DNA of 64,000 nt from Sapria himalayana (Eukaryota; Streptophyta; Magnoliopsida; Malpighiales; Rafflesiaceae): NCBI GenBank assembly GCA_029783825.1, contig JAREIK010017918.1, positions 1,782,501-1,846,500 of the forward strand. Direction: 5' to 3'. The notes under the pieces were generated by a model. That model saw only the letters and a program-made list of their open reading frames with translations. It was not told where the DNA came from and searched no databases. The translations under genes were made by a program, and so were the position numbers. This document shows positions 11,792 through 21,094 of the stretch, in pieces. Position 1 is the first letter of the stretch, and the number at the start of each line of letters is the position of its first letter.

Positions 11792-12073
11792 TTCTACCCC
11801 CCTCCCTATGACACTTATGTTTTTCAAAAATATAAAACCTCTCAATACTTTCTCTCTCTTACATAAACTGTGCATCTCTCTCTCGGGCCTCGTGATTTTG
11901 ATTTCGGCTTCGATTTTCGTGAAACTCAACTTGAGTTTTGAACATCAGAGCTTCCTGCGGTGCACCTTGCACGTGACTGACCTCATTGCTTTTACCGGGT
12001 AATATATTTACGTTTTTTTGTACTTTCTCTCTCTAAAGCTTCTCTCTCTAGACAAACTTAAGAAAAATAAAAA

Positions 12074-14197
12074 ATGACAAATACACCTAACACGTATTTA
12101 AATTTGGAAAATGAAAATGTTAGTGTTACACAGACGTCTGTAGCTCCTAAAACTTTGGTTTCTCCTGTCGTCTCAGCCCAAAGTTCTAAAAAACAAAAAA
12201 CTAGGAGGACTTCTGTAGTTTGGACACATTTTAAAATCATAATACAAGTAGATGTTAGGGGTGAGGAACATGAAATGGCACAGTACAAATATTGTATGAG
12301 ACTTTTAACATGCAAGAGTACATGTGAGACTGGGCACCTCAAGAGGCATGCTGAAATATGCTCCAAAAAACATGGACCGTTAGATCCTAGGCAAACCCAA
12401 CTTGGCACTACATTTTTTGAGACTAGATCGAGTTCAGTCTCAAAGTTTACTCCCTTCGTATACTCCAGCGAGTTGGGTAGGGACGGCATGGCCAGGCTCA
12501 TCACATTGATGTGTCTTCCGATCAGATTTTCGGAAGATCCGAGGGCAGTGCGCATAATGCAGACTTATTTTCAGCCATCCTATCGTAGGATTCCTAGGTC
12601 CACATCTAGGAGTGACATACTAAAGATATATAAGTTAGAAAAACAAAAAATAATTAAGGAATTTTTGGCATTTAGTGGAGTGGTGTCCGTGACGTCCGAT
12701 ATATGGACATGTCACGATGATTCTTCTTATGCATGTCTCATGAGTCATTATGTTGATTCTAACTGGACAATCAATAAAAAAATATTAGGATTCACTGAGA
12801 TTCTTCATCCTCATGATGGCCCGGCCATTTTTGAGTGTATGATGAAAATATTTAGGGAATATAAAATTCAAAATAAAATTTTTAGTGTCACTTTCGATAA
12901 TGCTGCGAATAATGGAGTAGCGATCAATATGTTTGTTAGGAATATTAGAGACGCACCATTAGGAGAGATATTTCATGTCCGATGCATATGTCATGTTATT
13001 AACCTGATAGTTCAAGCGGGTATGAAGGTCTGTTCCCCCGCATTGGAAAATATACGCAATGCACTCAAGTATATTCGCACTCCTCGCAAACTACAAGAGT
13101 TTGGTAATCTCTGTTTGTCTGCGAATCTTAAGAAGAAGAAATTCCAATCGGATGTGAGACATCGTTGGAATTACACGTACCTGATGTTGGAATCATGTGT
13201 TGGATACGAACACGTGATATCCGACTACGTCAATAGTAAGAGTGGCGAACTTATTATTGACGACACTGACTGGTCTTCAGGAATTTCATTTATGAAATTC
13301 CTGAAGATATTTTATGACACGACGAACATGTGTTCGTCGGTTTATACGCCCACCACTTGCATTGCACTCCATTGCATATGTAACATTAGTAGCATGTTTA
13401 GGAAGTATCGAGCGGACCCGACGCTTAGCCATATGGTTGCAGAGATGGAGACCAAGTACCTGAAGTACTGGTCCACCATTCCATCTCTTTATTGCCTCGC
13501 AGCATGCATGGACCCTAGGGCTAAGGTGGAAGGGGTTGAAAACACCCTGACTTTCATTTCCTCGTGCATGAACCTGGAAGAGCCACCTGAAGGGTTCATT
13601 TACGAGAAGTTGACAGACCTGTTCACATACTACGATACAAGGTATGGTGGTGGTGGTGGTGAGACTATGAGTACGGACACTGATACCTTGTTCGGAGATG
13701 ACGATTATTTCATTAACCTAGCGAGGGGGAAACGTAGGGGTGGACCTTCACATAGGAGCGAGCTGTCTCGGTACTTAGATACCGATTACTGCTCAATCCT
13801 ATCACCTTCTGACAATAAGAATCTTGATTTATTACAGTGGTGGAAATCATATGAGTCCGCCTATCCTGTGCTATCTAGGATGACACGGGATCTACTGACT
13901 CCTCCGGTGTCGAGCGTAGCATCAGAGTCTGCTTTTTCTGTTGCAGTGAACGTGATTTTGGATAGGAGATCAAGATTACGTCCAGATATGGTTGAGGCCT
14001 TGGCATGTTTGAAGGATTGGGAGGAATCGAGATTTAGCATCAGTGATCGTGCTGAAGCTGGGACTGTGACAGACACTGCAGTCACATCCACATCCACTAC
14101 GATGGCGGAGGAGGTGATTGCCGATGATGATGATCCATATGATACTGATCTTGATGTTGCGGCTGATGATTCTCATGATATGTCGCTTGATGATTGA
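12074..14197 (+). CDS. hAT transposase (BED finger, RNase H-like fold, C-terminal dimerisation)
   Basis: An uninterrupted 707-codon ORF. The protein would excise and reinsert the element and its non-autonomous relatives. An N-terminal BED-type zinc finger spans about residues 47-97 (W50, C74, H92, C96), but the position of the first Cys is Tyr71. The catalytic RNase H-like domain has D209 (TSDIWT), D275 (FDNAANN), the CxxH motif C304-H307 (CICHVIN) and the conserved Trp365. E618 lies in VASESAFS, inside the C-terminal hAT dimerisation region (about 583-650, with the WW pair at 589-590). A Gly run at 525-529 and an Asp-rich tail (683-707) follow. The length is typical for plant hAT transposases. 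ATG 12074 is the first in frame and lies 14 bases after a CT-rich leader. Confidence 0.95.
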   Translation: MTNTPNTYLNLENENVSVTQTSVAPKTLVSPVVSAQSSKKQKTRRTSVVWTHFKIIIQVDVRGEEHEMAQYKYCMRLLTCKSTCETGHLKRHAEICSKKHGPLDPRQTQLGTTFFETRSSSVSKFTPFVYSSELGRDGMARLITLMCLPIRFSEDPRAVRIMQTYFQPSYRRIPRSTSRSDILKIYKLEKQKIIKEFLAFSGVVSVTSDIWTCHDDSSYACLMSHYVDSNWTINKKILGFTEILHPHDGPAIFECMMKIFREYKIQNKIFSVTFDNAANNGVAINMFVRNIRDAPLGEIFHVRCICHVINLIVQAGMKVCSPALENIRNALKYIRTPRKLQEFGNLCLSANLKKKKFQSDVRHRWNYTYLMLESCVGYEHVISDYVNSKSGELIIDDTDWSSGISFMKFLKIFYDTTNMCSSVYTPTTCIALHCICNISSMFRKYRADPTLSHMVAEMETKYLKYWSTIPSLYCLAACMDPRAKVEGVENTLTFISSCMNLEEPPEGFIYEKLTDLFTYYDTRYGGGGGETMSTDTDTLFGDDDYFINLARGKRRGGPSHRSELSRYLDTDYCSILSPSDNKNLDLLQWWKSYESAYPVLSRMTRDLLTPPVSSVASESAFSVAVNVILDRRSRLRPDMVEALACLKDWEESRFSISDRAEAGTVTDTAVTSTSTTMAEEVIADDDDPYDTDLDVAADDSHDMSLDD

Positions 14198-14670
14198 TGC
14201 TCATCTGCTCTTTTTTTTCGATGTTTTTTTATTTATTTTATTTATACACTTTGTTTGTACTTTGTACCATACGTTGTGTTGAAACTTATACTTGTTTTGT
14301 TCAGACTATTGGTTTCAAAAGCATGAATGGTAATTTTTCATTTGTGTTGTTTAATTTTTTTTTAATTAAAATTTTTACTAACTTAATGTTTTTATTTATT
14401 ATTTTACGATTTAAATTTTATTTTAAAATTTAATAACTTTAAATTTCAATATATAATTAATAAATTATAATAATAAAAAAAGCTAAACTTAATTGAAAAA
14501 AAAAAAATTTTTTTAATATTTGTTTGTTTTATTTAATTTTAAATGTAATAATTTTTACAAAAAATTATATTTTTTAATTATTACTAATACTCTAAAGTCT
14601 ATACAGAATCTTAATAAAAAAATTTTAAAAAAAAAAAAAATTTTCGAATCTGCCATTTTGGCATTTTCAG
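14198..14670. other. hAT 3' untranslated AT-rich region
   Basis: A very T- and A-rich stretch after the transposase stop with several AATAAA-like words, followed by the GC-rich subterminal block. No further gene. The + strand open frames at 14194-14433 and 14520-14873 are composition artefacts. Confidence 0.6.
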
Positions 14671-14881
14671 CCCGTGCTCGTGCTTGGCTCCCGGGACCCG
14701 GACCCCTGTTGAGCCGGTCCCGTGTTGTGGCTCCCGCCCCGCCCCGCCTACTCTGCCCCTGCCGTGCGCCCGTGCCGCCTGGCCAAGCCAAGTCATGCCC
14801 TAGCGGGCCGGGCACGGCACGGCACGGCCTTGCCGTGCCCACGGGCCGTGCCGTGCTGGGCTGGCCCGTTTGACACCTCTA

Positions 14882-14889
14882 GAGGTACT
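14882..14889. repeat. hAT target-site duplication, right copy
   Basis: GAGGTACT, identical to 11211-11218. Confidence 0.93.
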
Positions 14890-15260
14890 CAATTTTTGTA
14901 TTCTCATAAAACTTGCTAATGATGGCCGTGACTGTTAATTTTCACTGATTTTAAAAAAAATCCACATAATTGATTGCAGTCCTTTTTTTTTCTTTCAATT
15001 TTCTCAATGTATTGGTTTTTGATATGTTTATGGTGCCACCTCTAATGTGCAATTTCGATGGTCTGGCCTTGGTACACAATGATCTCTGCTACCTGTAATG
15101 TATTATTTCTATAGTTCTGTTGCATTTCTCTTCATTAAGAAATCATATAACATGTTGAGCTATGATCTTCTTCACCGTGCTTTCATATCATTCATTTCAT
15201 TGTTTTGAGCAAGCAAGGAATTTCCATGCAATCTTTGACAAAAGTGTTTCCCTTCATCAG
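14890..15260 (+). other. Intron end before the P-loop exon
   Basis: AT-rich intron sequence to the right of the hAT insertion, ending in the TTTCCCTTCATCAG acceptor. Joined with 9884-11210 it gives the pre-insertion intron. No other feature seen. Confidence 0.6.
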
Positions 15261-15352
15261 GGAGGTCAAATGTTGGGAAATCATCACTACTTAATGCACT
15301 AACCAGACAGTGGGGTGTTGCACGGACCTCAGACAAGCCTGACCTCACTCAG
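15261..15352 (+). CDS. EngB-like exon with P-loop (G1) and G2
   Basis: Preceded by a pyrimidine tract and CAG (TTCATCAG), followed by GT at 15353. Combined with the G left by the previous exon it gives GRSNVGKSSLLNALTRQW, a complete Walker A/G1 motif, and then TSDKPDLTQ. In EngB proteins the last motif is normally PGxT. Here GAC gives Asp in place of Gly, a possible G-to-A change. The switch-I Thr is kept. The exon is 92 nt and ends in phase 0. Confidence 0.85.
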
Positions 15353-15440
15353 GTCCCTTCAGTTTATTTACCTGCATAATTATCATCATCTTCATCATCA
15401 AAACATTATTTGTGTTGTTAAGTGCATGATTCTTTTGCAG

Positions 15441-15545
15441 GCTGTTAATTTTTTCAAGTTAAGACCCAAGCTCTGTTTGGTTGATTTTCCTGGATATGGG
15501 TTTGCTTATGCGAAAGAAGAAGCAAAGGAAGCATGGGAAGAACTG
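15441..15545 (+). CDS. EngB-like exon with G3 (DxPG)
   Basis: The acceptor is TTTTGCAG at 15433-15440 and the donor GGTAAGT begins after 15545, both good plant splice sites. The 35 codons read on from TQ as AVNFFKLRPKLCLVDFPGYG and then an acidic, lysine-rich helix ending AWEEL. DFPG is the G3/Walker B motif. The exon is free of defects. The open reading frame around it (15315-15677) runs into intron on both sides and is not the real unit. Confidence 0.88.
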
Positions 15546-16067
15546 GTAAGTATTGATGCTGAATGTTTTATGGTATATTTGATAGATTATACATGTGTAG
15601 AATTGTTGATGCTAGACACTTTTGCTGACACTGAATCTTCAAGAAACTCAGCTGCTGCTTCATTTTTAGGAGTCTAAACATCAACACCAAATTGATACGT
15701 AGTTAGACTTGTGAATCTTCAAGTCATAATATGACACTGCCACTATGTGCTAGTTGTACAAAGATTCATTCGTTGAGCATGCACTTATAATATCCATTAT
15801 AATTTAAATATCCCTATATGTGAGGCTTCTATCATTTGATAATTGATTTTAGCTCGTCTTTACATCTTGACTTATGCAGTTGCAACTTCTATTTATGGGT
15901 CTTATCACTAAGCAATCTAATTATAGTTGAGTGTAATTTCACTATATCAATCAGATGCCTCTCTGTTGGCATGTTCATTTGATTTTGAATTCTATTGTTC
16001 TTCTTCAACTTCGAAACCTCATCTTCTAGAAATGACCGAATAAAGTGATATCATATATGTATGTGCT
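15546..16067 (+). other. Probable intron after the G3 exon
   Basis: Begins GTAAGT. No sequence matching the next GTPase segment (G4) was found here or in the following repeats, so the next exon is distant or missing. Confidence 0.5.
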
Positions 16068-16380
16068 TAAAGGTGGCATACATGTCATGCTGGGCCGTGG
16101 CAAAACATTTTTTTGGCCCATGGCAGGCCACCATGCTGTGCCAACATGCCTATGAAAAAGTTCAACTCAGCATGATCTAGTGGCTCGCTGGCATCCTTGG
16201 GTCATGCTGGGTCAGGCTAGGAGGCAACTCGACATGACCTGAGCCATGAGCGTGGGCCTTACCTGGCTTGCCTGACATTAGTCGAACTGAAGGTAGCCTG
16301 GTTTTGTTCCAACCTAGCCTAGATACCTAGACCAAACCCAAGGTAGCCCGGGTTCAGTACAGTACGGGCCCAAGGGCCTA
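16068..16380. mobile_element. Worn GC-rich hAT-family fragment
   Basis: Starts AAGGTGGCATACATGTCATGC, weakly like the hAT terminus, and has repeated TGGGCC, GCCATG and CATGCTG words. It ends near GGGCCTATGGC. No transposase, no clear target duplication, no right terminus. Confidence 0.4.
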
Positions 16381-16614
16381 TGGCTTTCAGTCATGCCTAC
16401 AGTCTGCACTCATTGCATATATATATATACGCATGCATAAGTTGGGTGCTCTATAGTATAACAAAGAAACTTCAATACCTTGAGTGGGGTGTTCCCATCA
16501 ATATAACAAAGAAAAAAAATAATATAATAAAGTTGAATAGAAACTTCAGTACCTTATATTATGTTGGGTTCACAACACTAAATTTGGAGGAAATAAATAT
16601 AACCTGATGCTTCT

Positions 16615-16810
16615 TTAAGGCTTTTATAAAGATGTTTGCTAGCTGTTCTGTTATTTGAGTATATGATATATCAATGGTTTTGTTTTGGATATTTTCTATG
16701 AGGAAGAAGCAATACATTTTTATATGATTTATATGCTTGTGAAATACTAAGTTTGAGGTAATACGCCTCCCTATTTGACTATCATATTAAAGAATAATAG
16801 AACATAAGAT
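16615..16810 (-). pseudogene. copia RNase H end, copy B
   Basis: The minus strand reads HINHIKMYCFFLIENIQ and, after a short worn stretch, QLANIFIKALKK. These are the conserved ends of copia RNase H. Stops and substitutions are present. Confidence 0.7.
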
Positions 16811-17619
16811 AGTAGATACCTGATCTTTTTGAGAAGTACTAGATTTAACGTATCTCACAAGTAGTAGTTGTTATTTCTATCAATTTTGTCTCTAAACTAG
16901 ATCTAGAAATAACTGTTAGTTTATTATTTTTTTCAAGAAATAATATTATTTTTAAGAAAAATACAAAATTATATTATAGATCTACTTTCAGCATAAGCTA
17001 AAATCTAATTGAAATTTGAATACTTGGCTAACTGCAAGTTCTCATGATTGATGAAAGAGATCCCAAGCCCTAGAGATCTTTTCACATATATCAATATGCA
17101 AAGAGTTACATATAAGTGAACATATAAACTAGAATCCAAGAAATAACTAATTATACTAACTGTATGTGTTATATCTTATCGGATAATAATAAGATAGTCA
17201 ATCTTTCTCATACTTTACCTGCATGTATCAGAGTTAATTACAAATATTGTATTGAAAGTAAAATTAGTACATGAATCGATAAGAGTATGTAATGGAACTC
17301 AACCTAAAAGTTCAATCTTTGTAAGAGAATCAAGCGCATATCTCATTTTTGATTAGATAATACGTCTTTTGGAATAAATTAGTTATGTACTAAGAAAATA
17401 TTGAGTTCCTCAAGATTATTCTTTTGAAATTACGGCTGAAAATACTCTTTGAATTAGGTAATTTTTAATTTATCATCTTCTGTAATTAAAATATTATTTA
17501 TATACATAACAAGTAAAAGTACCATATTATCAGAGCTCTAGAAAAAATAATAAAAAATTCATAGCACTCATGTGTAAGATAAACGAGATGTTTTCTATGA
17601 AAATATAATAAATTAAGTT

Positions 17620-17800
17620 ATTAGAAACTGCTTCATGCTATATAATGCTTTTGGTAATCTACAAAATGTGCTTGATTATATCGTTCTAACCAATATGGGT
17701 GTTTTATATATACTTCATCATTAAATGCACCGTGGAGAAATAAATTCATTATGTTTGACTGATATATTCTCTATGTATGAGACACTGTCAAAGAAATATG
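17620..17800 (-). pseudogene. copia reverse transcriptase fragment, copy B
   Basis: The minus strand reads FLHGALNDEVYIKHPYW followed by worn sequence, the RT part upstream of the YVDD box. It aligns with the RT fragments of copy A. Frame broken. Confidence 0.65.
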
Positions 17801-18385
17801 AAAATGTATGGAGATCATCTTGGTCCCAATAGAGAAAATGTCTTGTTATTATACATCAAATGTTTGAGTGAATCTCTTCTACCTGCAATCAACAATAAAT
17901 ATTTCTATATGTCATGATACCAGTTCCTAAGTTTTATTGGAATAAATGACATCTTTGTTTTTTAATATGGCTTGGTGTTATGTTGGGTGAGATAATACTT
18001 AAGGAGACTTGAATATTCTAATATAGTCAAGATAAGTAACGAAAAATTTAAAAAAAGAGAAGACATGTATACAAAGATATTTGTGAAATTGAGTGTTGAG
18101 TATAATTATTTTGTTTTTTTTTTGGAAAATGATTGAAAGGTTAAAATTATAAGAATTGGCTGCAAAATCATTTGACTTATTGGTTGACTCGTCTATGATC
18201 TGAGTAGACTGTATATGTCTCCTCCTCTTAGTATAGGTCATATGTCTTGGGTGATTATGTCTCTTAGTCTTTGACTCATCGCTAGTCTAAATTAGAGTAG
18301 ACTTGTGAACTACTGTGTTATTTGGATTCATCTAATGATAACTCCAAAAGAGTATAAACATAATATTGATTTACAAATTTAAAAT

Positions 18386-18643
18386 TAGGAGACATGCACA
18401 GACTCGGGCCAAACCCTGTGGATTTCGTGTCGAGGGCCCGTGTTGGGCTGAGCTCCACAGAACTGGGCTGAACCCTGTGGATTTCGTGCTGTGGGCCCAT
18501 GCTGGGCTGAGCTCCACAGAACCATGCCGGGCCAGGCACGACACGGTACAGTAACCGTGTCTTGCCTGGCCCGGCATGATTGCCCGGTTGGGCAACCCAA
18601 AATCATATCGGGACGGCCCATCATGACCCGTTTGACACCTCTA
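18386..18643. mobile_element. GC-rich hAT relic with right terminus
   Basis: Ends CCCGTTTGACACCTCTA at 18643, the right terminus of the hAT family. The interior is GC-rich and has no transposase. The left end seems lost. It interrupts copia copy B. It contains a 59-bp tandem repeat (18412-18470 and 18471-18529). Confidence 0.6.
18412..18529. repeat. 59-bp tandem repeat inside the hAT relic
   Basis: AACCCTGTGGATTTCGTG starts at 18412 and again at 18471. The units share GGGCTGAGCTCCACAGAAC. Two copies with a few differences. Confidence 0.8.
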
Positions 18644-18943
18644 TCTTAACTAAATATTTATTTTTCTTTTTAGCTATCATATTTTATGTGAGTATGACGA
18701 CACAAGAAGTTTGATGTATAATTTTATAATTCATATTATAAATATCAAATCTATCTGATATGTATTCTAATATATTTATCAAATTATTTTTTTATTATTT
18801 TATGAAATATTTGAAAAATAAAAAAAACTGGTAATTATCGACAAAAAGAAATACTCACATAAATCATGAATAACCATTAATAAATGTAAACAAGTAACTA
18901 AAGTCATGTTTGGTTGTATTTTATTAGGTCAACATACATATGA

Positions 18944-19431
18944 TCACTGTTATCATAATCGTATAATACACGATTCAATTCATGATTTGATTCATGATAC
19001 AGGAGGTAAATGATCTGATTTTTTAAAAGAATTAAAAATATGTATGAATCGAAGACTGAATTGCTGAATCGCTGAATCGCGAATCGATGCACATTAATTG
19101 AATTAATATCGATTCTCAAATGACCAAGATCCTTAAAAAGTTAGAAAAATAAAAATTAAATTATAAAAAAATTTATCAACTATAGGAATTAATTAACGTG
19201 GAAAAAAATAATTATAACCTTTGGTATTACGTATTTAATGTAAAAAAGCAACAAAATATTAAAAAAATTACAAAAAAAAATAAAATACCAAAAAAAAAAA
19301 ACTAACCATAGGAAATAAGAATTAATTAACGTAGAAAAAAATCACAAAATTTGATTCACGATTTGATTTTTGATTCTCGATCTACTAATCAAGCATTTTG
19401 ATTCTTGATTCGAATCTCGATTTAACAACTA
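18944..19431. mobile_element. Probable Mutator-like MITE
   Basis: The 9 bp on the left (18935-18943, TACATATGA) match those on the right (19432-19440, TGCATATGA) at 8 of 9 positions, the duplication size of Mutator elements. The left end TCACTGTTATCATAATCG and the reverse complement of the right end TAGTTGTTAAATCG agree loosely. The ends hold repeated GATTC/GAATC words and the centre is poly-A-rich. No coding capacity. It lies inside copia copy B. Confidence 0.5.
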
Positions 19432-19906
19432 TGCATATGAGTATATCAGATTGAATGAGTTGCTATTCACATTATGTTAGTGAGTATGATAAAAAACTCT
19501 GATATATTTTTTTAATTAATATCCTTCATACCGTCGTTTAGAAATATCCATAATGATTGGATATAATATTCTTAACTTGGTCAATAATAGATAATCAAGT
19601 TGAGAATATATGAGTAAAGAGTCCAACACCGTCAAACATTTAAAAGAAACTCTTAACTTGGCCAATGATAGATAATAATGATAGATATTCACTTTGCAAA
19701 ATCATAAACTGAGTGTTCATAATAGTTTTTTTTAATCCTGCAAATAAACTTAATTGGATTAAAAAAATCAATGCTGAGATGCTTGAAAAAAGAACTTACT
19801 TAAAATATATTTACATGACAATTAGGAAGAATCATAACATGATCATAATTTAATGAGCTGACAGACATATTGTCATATCCGATGTATTTATAAAGTTTGT
19901 TATTAG

Positions 19907-20107
19907 CTATAATAATATTTTCAGAATATAAAAAATAATAGTTAATAAATAATGATTATCTGTGAAGTGAGTATTAACTCTTGTTTTGATAATCCAAGAG
20001 TATGAATGATGAGTACGAGTGACAAATCTAATAATATTTGAGAAAGGGAAAATGCATGCTCCTGACTTAGAAAGAAGTTTTCTATATTCATATTTAATAA
20101 GTATCAT
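19907..20107 (-). pseudogene. copia protease fragment, copy B
   Basis: The minus strand reads SYSWIIKTRVNTHFTDN. The alignment places it over the copia protease active-site region, but the catalytic Asp-Ser/Thr-Gly is replaced (KTR), so it cannot be active. It forms an accidental 66-codon open frame. Confidence 0.6.
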
Positions 20108-21094
20108 GATAGATGAGTTTTGTGATGAATATTGGTTGACTCTGATAATCAGTTTGTCTCTATGTAGTAATTATTATCTTCTCTCAAAAAATAAGTCCAA
20201 GTAATTATTTGTGGTATAACCCGCTCTTCTATAATGTGCATACTGAATTGAGGTTTTTTTTTCTATTTATCTCTACTGTGATGAATTCTCTACATATTTC
20301 ATTTGTTAATCAAACTTAGGTTTTCTTTGGTATGAATTCTTGAGAAGTGTAAATATGCTCTAAACCAAAAAAAAAAGTTTGAAGCATGAATAAATCTGTC
20401 CCCAAAATGAATAATAAACTTTGGGTTGGAGAGATTTTCCTAGCATCTTAAATTAAGTGAAATAAAGATCTGAATTGGTCTTGAATTTGATTGCTCCAAA
20501 CTTAATATGGTCCCAAAATTAATTTGCTCTCTTAATTAGACCAGAATTGGAACCGAAACCATATATTGGGTTTTCCCAAAAAACTTTTTTGCATGAGCAT
20601 TATTTCACTGTTGCACCTAGGCCGCTCTACTATATTCCTTAGTGCACGACATCGACACAATGGGTGTCAATGCACAATAACTGTGCACAATATCTGTGCA
20701 TAGTAATTGTGTGTGATTTCTCTATTCTAAAATGTGTGTGCATTGTGTTAATACATGCATATCTCTCTTTAGGATTTATAATACTTGACCAGACATTCAT
20801 CCTATGATTTATTTTTTATTTGGTATTGCTGTAATACCATATAGGAACTAGGAAACATAAAAAAAATGATAATACTTGATAATAAAACTTATATACATAA
20901 TGTGCTTATATAATGGATAAATCATATTGAGACAATCTGCATGTTATGTTCTTCCATCAATATAATAAAAAAAATGAATAATAAAAATTGAAAAGAAACT
21001 ATAATAATACTTAATAAAATATAATATACAAGTAACGGATTGATACAGCCTACATGTTGGGCGCTCTCATATGTTGTAGTTTGCCACCTTGTTT

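Larger units (their letters stand above)
11219..14881 (+). mobile_element. Complete hAT-superfamily DNA transposon
   Basis: It begins TAGAGGTGTCAAACG and ends with the exact reverse complement of those 15 bases. The 8 bp on the left (11211-11218, GAGGTACT) are repeated on the right (14882-14889), the 8-bp target duplication that marks hAT. Length is 3663 bp. Both ends are GC-rich with many GGCACGGC/GCCGTGCC words, the usual layout of subterminal transposase-binding repeats. The interior is AT-rich and holds one long transposase ORF. It lies in the intron of the EngB-like gene, on the same strand. The perfect duplication and open ORF suggest a recent insertion. Confidence 0.95.
9796..15545 (+). 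pseudogene. EngB/YsxC-like GTPase gene, three exons (partial, possibly a pseudogene)
   Basis: Three spliced exons (about 9804-9883, 15261-15352, 15441-15545) rebuild the N-terminal half of an EngB-type P-loop GTPase of the TrmE-Era-EngA-EngB family. In order they give a lead-in ending IAFAG, the G1/P-loop (SNVGKSSLLNALTRQW), the G2 region (TSDKPDLTQ) and the G3 region (LVDFPGYGFAY). The family is known for ribosome assembly; plant members act mostly in organelles, which is inferred here. Splice phases agree across the junctions (phase 1, then phase 0). Exons for the G4 motif and C-terminus were not found downstream, so they lie beyond repeats or are lost. An in-frame TAA at 9868-9870 and Asp for Gly in the PGxT motif point to a pseudogene or a diverged copy. 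It is the only non-transposon gene recognised here. Confidence 0.75.
16395..21055 (-). mobile_element. Decayed Ty1/copia element, copy B, with LTR remnants
   Basis: Minus-strand pol domains occur in order from right to left: protease (about 20019-20107), integrase homology (18660-18760), reverse transcriptase (17620-17800) and RNase H end (16615-16800). The sequences 16450-16560 and 20940-21040 resemble each other (both have a CCATCAATATAA start, then poly-A and GAAACT words) and are read as 3' and 5' LTR remains. It belongs to the same family as copy A and is interrupted by a GC-rich hAT relic and a MITE. Confidence 0.65.

Noticed and set aside
12058..12555. 165-codon minus-strand open frame
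   Set aside because: Antisense shadow of the hAT transposase, without any family signature.
14520..14873. 117-codon + frame and antisense partners at the 3' end of the hAT
   Set aside because: Runs from the AT-rich tail into subterminal repeats; a low-complexity Pro/Ala/Arg translation.
15315..15677. Single-exon 120-codon gene
   Set aside because: Only 15441-15545 matches the GTPase family; the rest is intron read through, as the splice sites show.
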